From positions 1 through 38,690 of the forward strand of contig DEQA01000008.1 of the NCBI GenBank assembly GCA_002359075.1: DNA of 38,690 nt, read 5' to 3'. Every line of letters starts with the position of its first letter. The stretch's first letter is position 1. The translations under genes and the position numbers were made by a program. Origin of the DNA: Planococcaceae bacterium UBA3378 (lineage in GTDB: Bacteria; Bacillota; Bacilli; Bacillales_A; Planococcaceae). Below the pieces are notes generated by a model. That model searched no databases, had not been told where the DNA came from, and saw only the letters and a list, made by a program, of their open reading frames with translations. This document shows, one piece after another, positions 22,865 through 31,366 of this stretch.

Positions 22865-25036
22865 ATGTCTATCCATAATACTATGCCCCTACTAAGAGAA
22901 GAGCTGTTTTTTTCTCTTTGTAGTATGGCGAAACAATACAGCACGGGTATCGCCATTTTAGATGCCCGCCACATAGAACGCCCTTTCGTCTACTATAATA
23001 AGCCGTTTTCTGTCTTGACAGGGTTTGATGGAACTGAGCTACTCGGCCAAAATCTATCTCGCTTTGCCGGCTTAAAAACAGCAGCGGAGCTTTTAGAAGA
23101 CCTGGATTATCATATAAATCATGCATTACCCTATGAAACATCCTTAATTCATTATCAAAAAGACGGCAGCCCCTTTTGGCATGAGCTGGTCACCCACCCT
23201 ATCTGCGATCATGAGGGGGTGGCTCAATATATTATGGTACATAGTAAAGATGTAACATATGAAAAGCTATTTAAAATGCTTTCTAAACTGGAGCATGAGG
23301 TGTATCTGGAAATCGAAAAAGGTATTTCGCTATCACACATTTTGCAGTTAATTACAACACAGATTGAAACATATTATCCGCGTAATATATATTGTTCGAT
23401 TCATTTACTGAAGGACGATATTTCCGCGGCTGCTATAGCAAGTGGCACTCTGCCATTGGAAATTGCGAATGTCCTTTATTGTTTAGAGTTACATTCCATG
23501 ATGAGTGGAGACAATCAGGCTATTTTTGTAAAGCAGTTCACAAAAAAGGAGCTGGCAGCAGCAAAAGAAATGGTTCAAACCCCATTGAAGATGGAAGTTA
23601 ACCATTGCTGGGGCAAGCCCATTTGTGGAACGGAAAATGAAGCAATCGGTGCTATCACAATGTACTTCGATAAGGAGCCAAGCATTAAGTCTGTTGAAAT
23701 AGAGTTTCTGAATCGGCTTGTACCGCTTATTTCCTTATCCATTAAATATATTGACCAAACACAGCAGCTGCGCCGGCTCGCCTATTTTGACTCGGAGACG
23801 CAGTTGCCGAACCTGCATTATTTTCATACGGAGATGAAAGGCTGGATGGAGCAGGGTGAAAAGGGAATGATCATTATTATTCAGCCTGGTGAATATTCAA
23901 GTATAGTGGACGTATACGGCCGCAGTACAGGTGATGAAATCCTGCGTCAGATGGTAGAGCGGCTTCAGGAAGATAGCCCGGAAGAAGGGAAAGAATTCAT
24001 CGCCAAGTTTTCCAACTCATCTATTATATTTGCGAGTAATAGAGGCTTTGATCAGTCCGGCCAATACGAAGCCAGAATTCGGCAGCTGACAAAGGAGCCT
24101 TATCTCATTGGAGAGAAAGAACTCCACATTACATTAAAAATCGGCATGACATATTTTTCACCAGACAATCCACTAGATGAAGTGATCCGCCAGGCAGATA
24201 CAGCTCTTTCGAAAGCCCGGCAAGTGTCAGGAACAAATGCAGCATTTTTTGAAGAACAGAACGATATGAAGCTGCAATTAGAAATGGATATATTAAACCA
24301 GCTCACTTACGGTCTGCAGCATAAAGAGTTCTATATTGTCCTACAGCCGAAAATCAATATTAATACGCTTGAGATTGAAGGCTTCGAGGCACTTTGCCGC
24401 TGGGACAGCCATATACTCGGGTCTGTCTCGCCTGCTACGTTTATTTCGCTTGCAGAGCAAACAGGAAAAATCAAAAAAGTGGATGAGCTTGTTCTGAGAC
24501 AAGTATTAAAATGGCAGCGGAAAAGGCTGGACCGACATGAAAAAACGGTACCAATCGCCATCAATATTTCTCCTGTCCATTTTTATGATGAGCGCTTTGT
24601 TCAGCAGATTGTCAATTTGATTACACGTTATAAAGTGCCGCCATCCTTGATTAAATTGGAAGTAACAGAAAGTATGGAGCTCGTGGACTTTTCAAAAGCG
24701 AAGGACATTCTTTCAGAGCTGTATGAGCATGGGATTGAGTGCTCAATAGATGATTTCGGTGTAGGCTTTTCATCACTCAGCTATCTGCAGCAGCTGCCTT
24801 TCCGGGAAATCAAAATCGACCGCAGCTTTATTCATGCAATGGACCGCCCTGGTATGCATGCAGTCGTCCAAACCATTGTGCAACTAGCAGCAAATCTGCA
24901 GATGAACGCTGTCGCTGAAGGCATCGAAACATCTGAACAATTCGAAAGCCTAAAGCAGATGGGCTGCCATACAGGACAGGGCTATTACTTCCATAAACCG
25001 CTCGATCTAGAGGACGCCGCCAAATTAATTCACTAA
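22865..25036 (+). CDS. PAS-GAF-GGDEF-EAL protein, probable c-di-GMP phosphodiesterase
   Basis: 723 residues, no signal peptide or membrane segment. About residues 20-135 form a PAS domain (LDARHIERPFVYYNKPFSVLTG, QYIMVHSKDVT), followed by a GAF-like domain at about 150-295. The GGDEF domain (about 303-460) is degenerate: the active-site loop reads SNSS at 383-386, so cyclase activity is unlikely. The EAL domain (about 470-720) is complete: Glu508 of EAL, Asn567, Glu599, Asp629-Asp630, Lys650, Glu685 and Gln705. It should hydrolyse c-di-GMP to pGpG, with PAS/GAF sensing. A GGGGG site precedes the ATG. A strong terminator follows; monocistronic. Confidence 0.93.
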   Translation: MSIHNTMPLLREELFFSLCSMAKQYSTGIAILDARHIERPFVYYNKPFSVLTGFDGTELLGQNLSRFAGLKTAAELLEDLDYHINHALPYETSLIHYQKDGSPFWHELVTHPICDHEGVAQYIMVHSKDVTYEKLFKMLSKLEHEVYLEIEKGISLSHILQLITTQIETYYPRNIYCSIHLLKDDISAAAIASGTLPLEIANVLYCLELHSMMSGDNQAIFVKQFTKKELAAAKEMVQTPLKMEVNHCWGKPICGTENEAIGAITMYFDKEPSIKSVEIEFLNRLVPLISLSIKYIDQTQQLRRLAYFDSETQLPNLHYFHTEMKGWMEQGEKGMIIIIQPGEYSSIVDVYGRSTGDEILRQMVERLQEDSPEEGKEFIAKFSNSSIIFASNRGFDQSGQYEARIRQLTKEPYLIGEKELHITLKIGMTYFSPDNPLDEVIRQADTALSKARQVSGTNAAFFEEQNDMKLQLEMDILNQLTYGLQHKEFYIVLQPKININTLEIEGFEALCRWDSHILGSVSPATFISLAEQTGKIKKVDELVLRQVLKWQRKRLDRHEKTVPIAINISPVHFYDERFVQQIVNLITRYKVPPSLIKLEVTESMELVDFSKAKDILSELYEHGIECSIDDFGVGFSSLSYLQQLPFREIKIDRSFIHAMDRPGMHAVVQTIVQLAANLQMNAVAEGIETSEQFESLKQMGCHTGQGYYFHKPLDLEDAAKLIH

Positions 25037-25048
25037 AAAACACGTTTA

Positions 25049-25093
25049 AAAGCCCCTTCTTTCGCTCTTGTGAACGAAAAAGGGGCTGTTTTC
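25049..25093 (+). terminator. Terminator of the phosphodiesterase gene
   Basis: AAAGCCCCTT pairs with AAGGGGCT, with an inner TTCG/CGAA pair, then GTTTTC. Confidence 0.85.
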
Positions 25094-25187
25094 ATTAGTT
25101 TAGTAACCTATTGCCTGCCCATTCACTGAAATACTACTAAACAGCAGCTAAACTACTGTCATCATCTTTTCAGACATCTCCTGTATG

Positions 25188-25835
25188 TTAATTCAAAGTG
25201 GCAGGAATATCAGCGGCAATAAAGGCAATGAGATCTTTCAGATTTTCTTCGTTTACCCCATGTCCATCCGGGTAAGCCTTAAAAGTTACATCAGCTCCAA
25301 AATCCGTAAAGAAGGCTGCGCTTCCCTGTCCCCATTTGAACGGGAAATCATAATCATATTCTCCGTGGGAAATAAATATTCTTGATTTATCCATCGGCAG
25401 CTTATTGTATTCAACCGCTACGAATTGCGGAATATAACCGGATAATGCGGCTGTCCCGCGGATGGCGCTGCCCATGACAAGCGCTAATGTCTGCGCGACA
25501 ACTGCCCCCTGGTTGAAGCCTACAATATAAATTTTTTCCATATCCAGATCAAATTCAGAAATCGCTTCAAAGATAAACGCCTGCGTAAACTGAATCACTT
25601 TATCAAATACGTCGCGTGCCGGAAAACCTTCCTCTTCAAATGTATAAAATGCATAACCCGGTTTGTGCTCTATCGGACCTTGAAGACTAAATATATGACA
25701 GTGTCCCTCAAATGCCTTTACAAGCTGCAGCAGATCCTGCTCATTACTGCCTAAACCATGCATCAGGAAGATAGCCGGTTGCTTTTCTGTACTGACTGCC
25801 GGTGCCTTATGGATAAATGTGTATGGTGATTGCAT
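25188..25835 (-). CDS. Carboxylesterase/phospholipase-like protein with a replaced nucleophile
   Basis: 215 residues of the esterase family that includes YvaK-like and phospholipase/carboxylesterase proteins. The oxyanion motif is FLMHGLGSNEQDL (about 23-35). The nucleophile elbow, normally GFSQGA, reads GFNQGA: residue 108 is Asn encoded by AAC. The remaining triad candidates are Asp in SHGEYDYDFPF and His in DGHGVNEENL. Without the Ser, classical esterase activity is unlikely unless another residue serves. GGGGGAAC precedes the ATG. It follows the unknown gene at 25847 by 11 bases, so the two are probably one operon. Confidence 0.88.
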   Translation of the reverse strand: MQSPYTFIHKAPAVSTEKQPAIFLMHGLGSNEQDLLQLVKAFEGHCHIFSLQGPIEHKPGYAFYTFEEEGFPARDVFDKVIQFTQAFIFEAISEFDLDMEKIYIVGFNQGAVVAQTLALVMGSAIRGTAALSGYIPQFVAVEYNKLPMDKSRIFISHGEYDYDFPFKWGQGSAAFFTDFGADVTFKAYPDGHGVNEENLKDLIAFIAADIPATLN

Positions 25836-25846
25836 AATAGTTCCCC

Positions 25847-26410
25847 CTATAATAATGCCATTCGGTTAACGGCCTGGTCAGCATGATAGGCTACATAGCC
25901 ATCAATAATCCGCAGTGTTTCTTCAAAATCTCCCGCAAGCAATTCCTGTGCATCTTTTTGGATCGTTACATATGTTAAGAAATCATAGCGCAGGGAATGT
26001 TCGACAGAAGCGTACGCATAGTCATAGACAACCGCTTCTTCGGTTACCTGAAGAGCCTTATACTGGCTATGGAAAAGCTTTGTATAGTCATCCATTTTTT
26101 CGCCTATCGCTTGGCGGATACGCATTTGCTGCGCAATGACCTCGCTTTCTATATAGGAAATCTTCGGCACCTGCCCGCTCCCGTAAGTATCCCGCATCAT
26201 TTTATTCCAGACCGCTTTATTTTCCACAAAATAAGTAATATTCAGCATCAATCGGTCAAAATAATCTATTTCATCTTTTGAAGATGATTTTTTTGATTGG
26301 ACATTCGCTTTAATAATCTGCTCAAATTGCTTAATATCTGCCTTGGCAGTTAATCGGGCAAATAAAATCTCGATATAACGATTTACTTGCTGCTGTGCTG
26401 TATTTTCCAC
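25847..26410 (-). CDS. Unknown cytoplasmic protein
   Basis: About 187 residues from the GTG at 26410, following AAAGGAAGTGA; the frame extends to 26572, but the extra 54 residues would be basic and cover the divergent promoter zone. The product is almost all helical and charged, with no signal peptide, membrane segment or known motif. Residues near the middle read SYIESEVIAQQMRIRQAIGEKMDDYTKLFHSQYKAL. It is divergent from azlC and lies 11 bases upstream of the esterase-like gene. I do not recognise a family. Confidence 0.75.
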   Translation of the reverse strand: MENTAQQQVNRYIEILFARLTAKADIKQFEQIIKANVQSKKSSSKDEIDYFDRLMLNITYFVENKAVWNKMMRDTYGSGQVPKISYIESEVIAQQMRIRQAIGEKMDDYTKLFHSQYKALQVTEEAVVYDYAYASVEHSLRYDFLTYVTIQKDAQELLAGDFEETLRIIDGYVAYHADQAVNRMALL

Positions 26411-26534
26411 TATCTTCACTTCCTTTATTACAGTTACATTTGCATCTCTTATCGTACCATTCATTTTGAATTTAGGCACTTGTAAATAACTTTTTCTTCT
26501 CCATTTCCTTCCCTGCAAGAGCACTTTTATATGG

Positions 26535-26563
26535 TTGTGAATTTTGAGAATATATTGTAAAAT
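26535..26563 (+). promoter_or_regulatory. SigA-type promoter of azlCD
   Basis: TTGTGA (26535-26540), a 17-base spacer and TAAAAT (26558-26563), about 37 bases before the chosen azlC start. It lies inside the extended frame of the divergent gene, supporting that gene's shorter start. Confidence 0.65.
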
Positions 26564-26599
26564 TTTCTTCATACGTTATTGCCGGAAAGGATTTGTGAT

Positions 26600-27307
26600 A
26601 TGGAAACGCCATACATAGCCACACCAAACACGTTTCGCCAAGGGGTAAAGGACTGTCTCCCTACTTTACTCGGCTATGTCAGCATCGGGCTGGCATTTGG
26701 GGTCGTGGCAACTACTTCAAATTTATCAATATTGGAGATTTTTTTATTATCTTTGCTTGTGTATGCAGGATCTGCCCAGTTCATCTTCTGCGGCCTATAT
26801 GTGGCCGGTGCTCCTGTAGCTGTCATCATATTAACAACATTCATCGTTAACTTGCGCCATCTACTTATGGCTCTAACTGTAGCCCCTTATTTTACTAAAT
26901 ACTCCTCTCTCCGTAATATCGGCTTTGGTACGTTATTGACCGATGAGACATTCGGGGTGGCTGTTACGAAAATAGCACAGGAAAACCGCCTTGGCGGCAA
27001 CTGGATGGACGGGTTGAATATTACAGCCTATTCAACATGGGTGATAGCCTGTACGATCGGCGGACTCATAGGAAAATGGCTGCCTGATGCAGAAACCTGG
27101 GGACTGGATTATGCCCTGGCTGCTATGTTTATTGCCCTTCTTGTTTTGAATCTGGCGAGCAGTCCCCGCCATCAAATTATGCGCTATTTGAAGCTGATTG
27201 GCATTATGGGTCTGACACTGTACTGTCTGCTTTATTTCATGCCGGGACATTTAGCCGTATTAATAGCCACCTTAATTGTGGCAACAATCGGGGTGATGAC
27301 AGAATGA
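26600..27307 (+). CDS. azlC: AzlC-family branched-chain amino acid exporter, large subunit
   Basis: 235 residues from the ATG at 26600, eight bases after AAAGGA; a TTG frame begins at 26579 without a site. Six or more membrane segments. Family motifs are visible: FRQGVKDCLPTLLGYVSIGLAFGVVA, YAGSAQFIFCGLYVAGAP, and NLRHLLMALTVAPYF. AzlC with AzlD exports branched-chain amino acids and analogues, as shown for B. subtilis AzlCD and the related BrnFE. The stop overlaps azlD by four bases. No Lrp-type azlB regulator is adjacent. Confidence 0.93.
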   Translation: METPYIATPNTFRQGVKDCLPTLLGYVSIGLAFGVVATTSNLSILEIFLLSLLVYAGSAQFIFCGLYVAGAPVAVIILTTFIVNLRHLLMALTVAPYFTKYSSLRNIGFGTLLTDETFGVAVTKIAQENRLGGNWMDGLNITAYSTWVIACTIGGLIGKWLPDAETWGLDYALAAMFIALLVLNLASSPRHQIMRYLKLIGIMGLTLYCLLYFMPGHLAVLIATLIVATIGVMTE

Positions 27308-27630
27308 CGATAAGCGTCCATATGCTGTTGCTCCTATTAGGATGCGCGCTCGTAACATGGCTGCCGCGGATACTCCCGTTTTTGTTTGTAAAAAGCGTTG
27401 AGCTGCCTGATATCGTACTGCGCTGGCTGAAATACATACCGATTTGTATATTGAGTGCCCTTGTTTTTGAAGGCTTGTTCGAGGAAAAAGGAACATTTGT
27501 CGCAGTGGATGGCTATCATTTTTTTGCTGCCATCCCTACACTTTTAGTCGCCGTATGGACAAAGAGCCTATCGAAAACAGTAGTCGTGGGCGTTGCCTCA
27601 ATGGCACTGCTGCGGCTGTTTTTTGAATGA
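27304..27630 (+). CDS. azlD: AzlD-family small exporter subunit
   Basis: 108 residues with three to four membrane helices. The start is ATGA-overlapped with azlC. The family pattern LLLLLGCALVTWLPRILPFLFVKSVELPDIVLRWLKYIPICILSAL, including the TxxPRxLPF motif and the PxxxLSAL bend, is clear. It forms the small partner of the AzlC exporter. A shared strong terminator follows at 27706-27747. Confidence 0.93.
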   Translation: MTISVHMLLLLLGCALVTWLPRILPFLFVKSVELPDIVLRWLKYIPICILSALVFEGLFEEKGTFVAVDGYHFFAAIPTLLVAVWTKSLSKTVVVGVASMALLRLFFE

Positions 27631-27705
27631 ACACTCTTCATACGGAAAATAAACATTAAGCCTGCAGGAAAAATAGTCAGGGAAAAGGTGCCTATCAATC
27701 TCATT

Positions 27706-27747
27706 TCAAAAAAGGAAGTACCACCTCCGAGGTGCTGCTTCCTTTTT
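27706..27747. terminator. Bidirectional terminator between azlD and the TPR gene
   Basis: AAAAAGGAAG..CCACCTC pairs with GAGGTG..CTTCCTTTTT with T runs outside both arms. Confidence 0.9.
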
Positions 27748-27775
27748 GATTGGGCTGATTGTGCATAAATCGGAG

Positions 27776-28480
27776 CTATTGAAATACGTAGTCCCGCATG
27801 GCTTCTAATGTATTATCGATTGCAGACTTGAGGGATGTTTGATCTTCCCTTATGCAGGACTGCGCTTTCTCCAAGGCAATGAGCGCATATTCCAAAAACA
27901 GTTCCTGCTGTAAATCTTTAAACAACGTTGTTAATACAATCGACTGATTCCAATACCAACGTGCATTTTCCGGGTCCAATTCTATCGCCCGTTCCAGATA
28001 ACCCAGCACCTCAAACGGCGGATAGCTGAAGCGGTTCATCGTCTGGGCTGCTATGCCGTAGTACAGCGCTTTATTCGGATAAAAGTGTACTGCTTGCATC
28101 AAGCAGTGTACGCTTTCATCATAATGGTGGGCAAATAAGAACAGCTGGCCTTGTGTAAAAAAAGACAGTGCTTTTTCTTCCTCACTGCCCTCTTTGGCTG
28201 TCCGCTCTAAATCCTTTATACGGGCCGAGAAATCTTCTTCGTCCTTGATCGCCCGTATAGCCAATACCTCATCCATTTCCGGGTAGGTTTCATCTGCCCG
28301 CTCCAAGCTTTGCTCTTCCTTCTTTGTATAGCAAGGAATCGCAGACACACCAAACCGCTCATATAATGCGATCATCCGCTTGGCTGCTTCAGCTTCCGCG
28401 GCATCCTCCGTTATCTTTTTGGCCGCTTCAAGGCTGCGATGGACCTGGCCGCTGTAAAAATATCGTTCCATATCATGCAT
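27776..28480 (-). CDS. TPR-like protein
   Basis: 234 residues, all helical. Tetratricopeptide-type helix pairs are visible: ALSFFTQGQLFLFAHHYDESVHCLMQAVHFYPNKA and a GYLERAIELDPENARWYWNQSI segment with the canonical LDPxxA. Such repeats bind partner proteins; the partner is unknown. AAAAGGAG lies nine bases before the ATG. No signal peptide. It converges with azlD and is downstream of, but separately terminated from, the cobinamide operon. Confidence 0.82.
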   Translation of the reverse strand: MHDMERYFYSGQVHRSLEAAKKITEDAAEAEAAKRMIALYERFGVSAIPCYTKKEEQSLERADETYPEMDEVLAIRAIKDEEDFSARIKDLERTAKEGSEEEKALSFFTQGQLFLFAHHYDESVHCLMQAVHFYPNKALYYGIAAQTMNRFSYPPFEVLGYLERAIELDPENARWYWNQSIVLTTLFKDLQQELFLEYALIALEKAQSCIREDQTSLKSAIDNTLEAMRDYVFQ

Positions 28481-28637
28481 AGGAAAACTCCTTTTTGACG
28501 TTCATACTGTGTAAGTAAGTATACCACGCTTCCTTCCCTTGATGGCAGTACTTCCCAGAATACTATCAATTCTTGTGAAATTCCAGCTAGTATAGAAGAC
28601 AGCACTCCGGCACAGCGAAAAGATGAAGGATAGCAGC

Positions 28638-28677
28638 AAAAAGACATGCGGCCAGTCTGATAACTGGTGCATGCCTT
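28638..28677 (-). terminator. Terminator of the cobinamide-salvage operon
   Basis: On the minus strand AGGCATGC..CCAGT pairs with ACTGG..GCATGTCT, followed by TTTTTG. It directly follows the last cob gene. Confidence 0.85.
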
Positions 28678-28679
28678 TA

Positions 28680-29096
28680 TTATAGAAAGCGGTCCTTCTC
28701 TTTCTTTATTATTTCAGGAATTCCATACCATATACGTGTCACTGTATCTGCCTCGATAAACAGACGCTGGTACACTCTTCCGCACGCATCACGGATAAAG
28801 CGTTGGTCTTTTTCAATCGGTACAATCCCCCGCCCGATATCCCGGCAAATACAGATGACATTCGTCTTTTGTTGCAGCTGCTTCAGCTGCTGGACAATCG
28901 TTTCTGCTAGTTCCAGCTCATCAAGATGCCTATAGGATAATACAAGCTTTTCAAAGTCAGAAATAATAACATATTCCTCTTTCGAAAGTGTTTTTGCCGG
29001 AAGCTCCCCTTCATATATTGTATAGGGGACGTTTCCTAATTGCTCTAAAACGTATTTCCGCTTACCATTATAGGCTCCTCCGATAATGACATGCAT
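28680..29096 (-). CDS. CobU-like protein, truncated type
   Basis: 138 residues, shorter than the usual 170-190 of CobU (adenosylcobinamide kinase/guanylyltransferase). The start keeps an altered P-loop, GGAYNGKRK: Gly6 to Lys12 fit but the Ser/Thr after Lys is Arg13. The C-terminal part is the well-conserved half of CobU: CRDIGRGIVPIEKDQRFIRDACGRVYQRL. The middle segment with the guanylylated His and the CITT..N motif is missing. It overlaps cobC. It may be a specialised partner of the CobU-like protein at 30354, or a decaying copy. GAGGA precedes the ATG. Confidence 0.8.
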   Translation of the reverse strand: MHVIIGGAYNGKRKYVLEQLGNVPYTIYEGELPAKTLSKEEYVIISDFEKLVLSYRHLDELELAETIVQQLKQLQQKTNVICICRDIGRGIVPIEKDQRFIRDACGRVYQRLFIEADTVTRIWYGIPEIIKKEKDRFL

Positions 29097-29617
29097 CTCT
29101 TTTCCTCCTCCCAGCTCACTGTATATACAATCCGGTGTGCGGCATGGACCTCATGAAATCCTTTTTTGAAACAATCCGCCAAAATCAGCTTAATCACCCC
29201 ACCATGTACGACAAATACCGGCTCTGAATGTTTTGCTGCTATTTCCCAAAAGGCAGTTAATACACGCTGTTGAAAATGGGCAAAGCTTTCTCCGCGGGAC
29301 GGTGTCGTCTGAAAAGGGTCATCAATCCATGACCGGTACGTTGGATTATGCTGTAAATCCGCATAGGTTTTCATCTCAAAATCCCCGAAATGCAGCTCAC
29401 GTAACCGCTCATCCGCCACAAAGGGAACATTTGGAAAATAGCAAGAGGCTGTCTGCTCACAGCGCACAAGGTCGCTTCCGAACACAATAGCCGGCTTAAC
29501 AGGAAGGACTGCCTCCACTTGTTGGATAATCGGCTGATCCGTCCAGCCGATATAGCGCCTTTCCATATTTGCCGCTGTCTGCTCATGTCTTATAAGATGC
29601 ACAATAGTACGAACCAT
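29045..29617 (-). CDS. cobC: Alpha-ribazole-5'-phosphatase / histidine phosphatase
   Basis: 190 residues from the ATG at 29617, eight bases after GGAG. A phosphoglycerate mutase-type histidine phosphatase: the phosphorylated His lies in LIRHEQTAANMERRYIGWTD, the second His in VFVVHGGVI, and the acid in RLRELHFGDFE. In the corrin salvage pathway CobC removes phosphate from alpha-ribazole phosphate or from cobalamin phosphate. Position between cobS and a cobU-like gene supports that role. It overlaps cobS by 28 bases and the next gene by about 50. Confidence 0.85.
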   Translation of the reverse strand: MVRTIVHLIRHEQTAANMERRYIGWTDQPIIQQVEAVLPVKPAIVFGSDLVRCEQTASCYFPNVPFVADERLRELHFGDFEMKTYADLQHNPTYRSWIDDPFQTTPSRGESFAHFQQRVLTAFWEIAAKHSEPVFVVHGGVIKLILADCFKKGFHEVHAAHRIVYTVSWEEEKRCMSLSEEPIMVSGNTF

Positions 29618-30357
29618 AAAATCAACTCCGCCCATTCAAAGATTGCTCCGAGTAAATCACCGGAAATCCCTCCAAAATTCCGCTTTGCCCATGACCGGTA
29701 TAGTATGGTGAAGGCCAACATTGCGCCGTAAAGGATAAGTAAAATCCCATTTTGCAGGAACAGCACTGCTGCTAAAATGGCGATAAAATAAGAAATGACA
29801 ATCCATAAAAGTGTCCGCTCATTTACCGTCTTTTTAAAATAGCTGGCAAGCCCTGTTTCTTTTGAAGTATTTGTTGTGATAAACACTAAAATAACAGCCT
29901 GTCTTGCGATAAAAGGAATGAGGATCATATATAAAAGCGGAAGTCCACGCAGCAATAGTTCATATAAAACGCCGACTTTTAATAGGACAAATAGAACGAG
30001 CGTCATGGCACCGAATGCACCAATTCGCGGGTCATCAAGGATTTCCAGCCGCTTTTTCTGGTCCCGGTAGGAAAAATAAGCATCGCCCGTATCGACTACA
30101 CCGTCCATATGAAGTCCTCCTGTTGCCACAAAATGAAGCACTACGATCAAAATAGCGGTAAATAACGGAGACAATGCAAAATATGTATCATTTACTGTTA
30201 AAAAAATTGCCTGAAGGGCGCCTATCCCGAGTCCTATCAATGGAATGGCACCATACATGATCGTTGCCGATCGGGCATTCATGTCAAACGCCTTTCTTAT
30301 CGGCAGTGCTGTAAAAAACTGCAGGGCAAGCACCATCCCTGTAAATAACTGCTTCAA
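29590..30357 (-). CDS. cobS: Adenosylcobinamide-GDP ribazoletransferase (cobalamin synthase)
   Basis: 255 residues, an integral membrane protein with about six to seven helices. It joins adenosylcobinamide-GDP to alpha-ribazole (phosphate), the last step of nucleotide loop assembly. The catalytic loop GGLHMDGVVDTGDAYFSYRDQKKRLEILDDPRIGAFG is clear, with the Asp pairs that bind magnesium. I start at the TTG at 30357, eight bases after AAAGAGG; it overlaps the TGA of the preceding gene as TTGA. A GTG three codons earlier overlaps the ribosome site. Confidence 0.93.
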   Translation of the reverse strand: MKQLFTGMVLALQFFTALPIRKAFDMNARSATIMYGAIPLIGLGIGALQAIFLTVNDTYFALSPLFTAILIVVLHFVATGGLHMDGVVDTGDAYFSYRDQKKRLEILDDPRIGAFGAMTLVLFVLLKVGVLYELLLRGLPLLYMILIPFIARQAVILVFITTNTSKETGLASYFKKTVNERTLLWIVISYFIAILAAVLFLQNGILLILYGAMLAFTILYRSWAKRNFGGISGDLLGAIFEWAELILWFVLLCIL

Positions 30358-30884
30358 CCTTTCCACCTCTTTACCATTCCGTAGTCCAATTCGTAAGCCT
30401 CATCACAAAAACCGACAAGCCACTGATTTAAGTTCCCTAAAAGCTGCTCATAATTTCTTGTGAATTCATATTCTGAAATACCTTCATCAAGGACTTCATT
30501 TGATACAACCACAACGGTTATTCCTTTTTCACGCCAATTAGTCAACTGCTCCTGAAACTGCGCTATCATTTCTCCTGCCGGCAGACCTTCCACCAATATA
30601 TTTGTCAGCCATGTCGTAATGCAGTCCCACAATAGAATATGCCCCTCATGTAATTGAGTAAAAACTTGCGGGAAGCGGTGCGGTACTTCCATCGTCAGCC
30701 ATGCATCCTGTTTCCGGTCATACTGATGACGCTCAATTCTCTTTTTCATCTCTTCATCCAATGCGACACCTGAAGCAATATACACAGCCTGGCAGTTCTT
30801 TTTATGCTGTTTAATATACGCTTCAGCAAAGGCACTTTTTCCACTGCGTACGCCTCCTGTGATAAATATGCATTTTCCTCTCAC
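30354..30884 (-). CDS. cobU: CobU-type adenosylcobinamide kinase/guanylyltransferase, divergent C-terminus
   Basis: 176 residues. CobU phosphorylates adenosylcobinamide and then adds GMP. The N-terminal half is conserved: P-loop ITGGVRSGKS with Lys16-Ser17, IASGVALDEEMKKRIERHQYDR with the likely guanylylated His53, and LLWDCITTWLTNIL. The C-terminal half is not: where GMGIVPE..R..RD..G..NQ is expected it has LDEGISEYEFTRNYEQLLGNLNQW. The 138-residue CobU-like product in the same operon has the opposite pattern. The GTG start follows AAGGGGGAGA. It is the first gene of the cob operon; no cobalamin riboswitch was seen upstream. Confidence 0.88.
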   Translation of the reverse strand: MRGKCIFITGGVRSGKSAFAEAYIKQHKKNCQAVYIASGVALDEEMKKRIERHQYDRKQDAWLTMEVPHRFPQVFTQLHEGHILLWDCITTWLTNILVEGLPAGEMIAQFQEQLTNWREKGITVVVVSNEVLDEGISEYEFTRNYEQLLGNLNQWLVGFCDEAYELDYGMVKRWKG

Positions 30885-31002
30885 CTATTCTCCCCCTTCC
30901 AACAGTCCATTCTAACGTTTTTTCAATATACAAAGTAAATGATTGTACAGCGCCTTCTCTTTCCACAAACGCATAACAATATTTTATCCTTTTTCTAACG
31001 TT

Positions 31003-31035
31003 AAAAAAAGAGACCCCGGTTTCGAAGTCTCTTTC
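31003..31035 (-). terminator. Terminator of the 73-residue protein gene
   Basis: GAAAGAGAC pairs with GTCTCTTT on the minus strand with a short loop, followed by seven Ts. Confidence 0.85.
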
Positions 31036-31047
31036 CTATGTAGCCTC

Positions 31048-31269
31048 TTAAAGTTTATTGATTAATGCATATAAAGTGTCTTTCAACTCATCATCATAGT
31101 CACTTAAGTCTACAAGGTTTGCCATGCGTTCATGAAGAATTGGGCGCTCGATTACTAATTGCTCATGTAATACTTGTGCAATTAACTCAATAAATAACTC
31201 ATTGCGGATTCGTAAACCTTCATCCAAGCGTCCCTCTGTAATATGACCTACTTTAGCCTGCTTTGCCAT
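31048..31269 (-). CDS. Small protein, unknown function
   Basis: 73 residues, charged and helical, without membrane segments: MAKQAKVGHITEGRLDEG then a long amphipathic helix. AGGAGGGG lies seven bases before the ATG. No known motif is visible. It sits between zur and cobU, with its own terminator about 15 bases after the stop. Gene length and codon use look genuine. Confidence 0.78.
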   Translation of the reverse strand: MAKQAKVGHITEGRLDEGLRIRNELFIELIAQVLHEQLVIERPILHERMANLVDLSDYDDELKDTLYALINKL

Positions 31270-31366
31270 TTTACTACCCCTCCTAATATTTATGCATACT
31301 CATTTTAGCATACCGGTCAGGACTTTTGGCAACTTTATTAGAAAATAATGCAAATCATAGTAGTTT

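Noticed and set aside
30885..31047. Cobalamin riboswitch before the cob operon
   Set aside because: No B12 box (GCCACTG-like) or matching stems were seen; only a possible TGTACAAT -10 is present.
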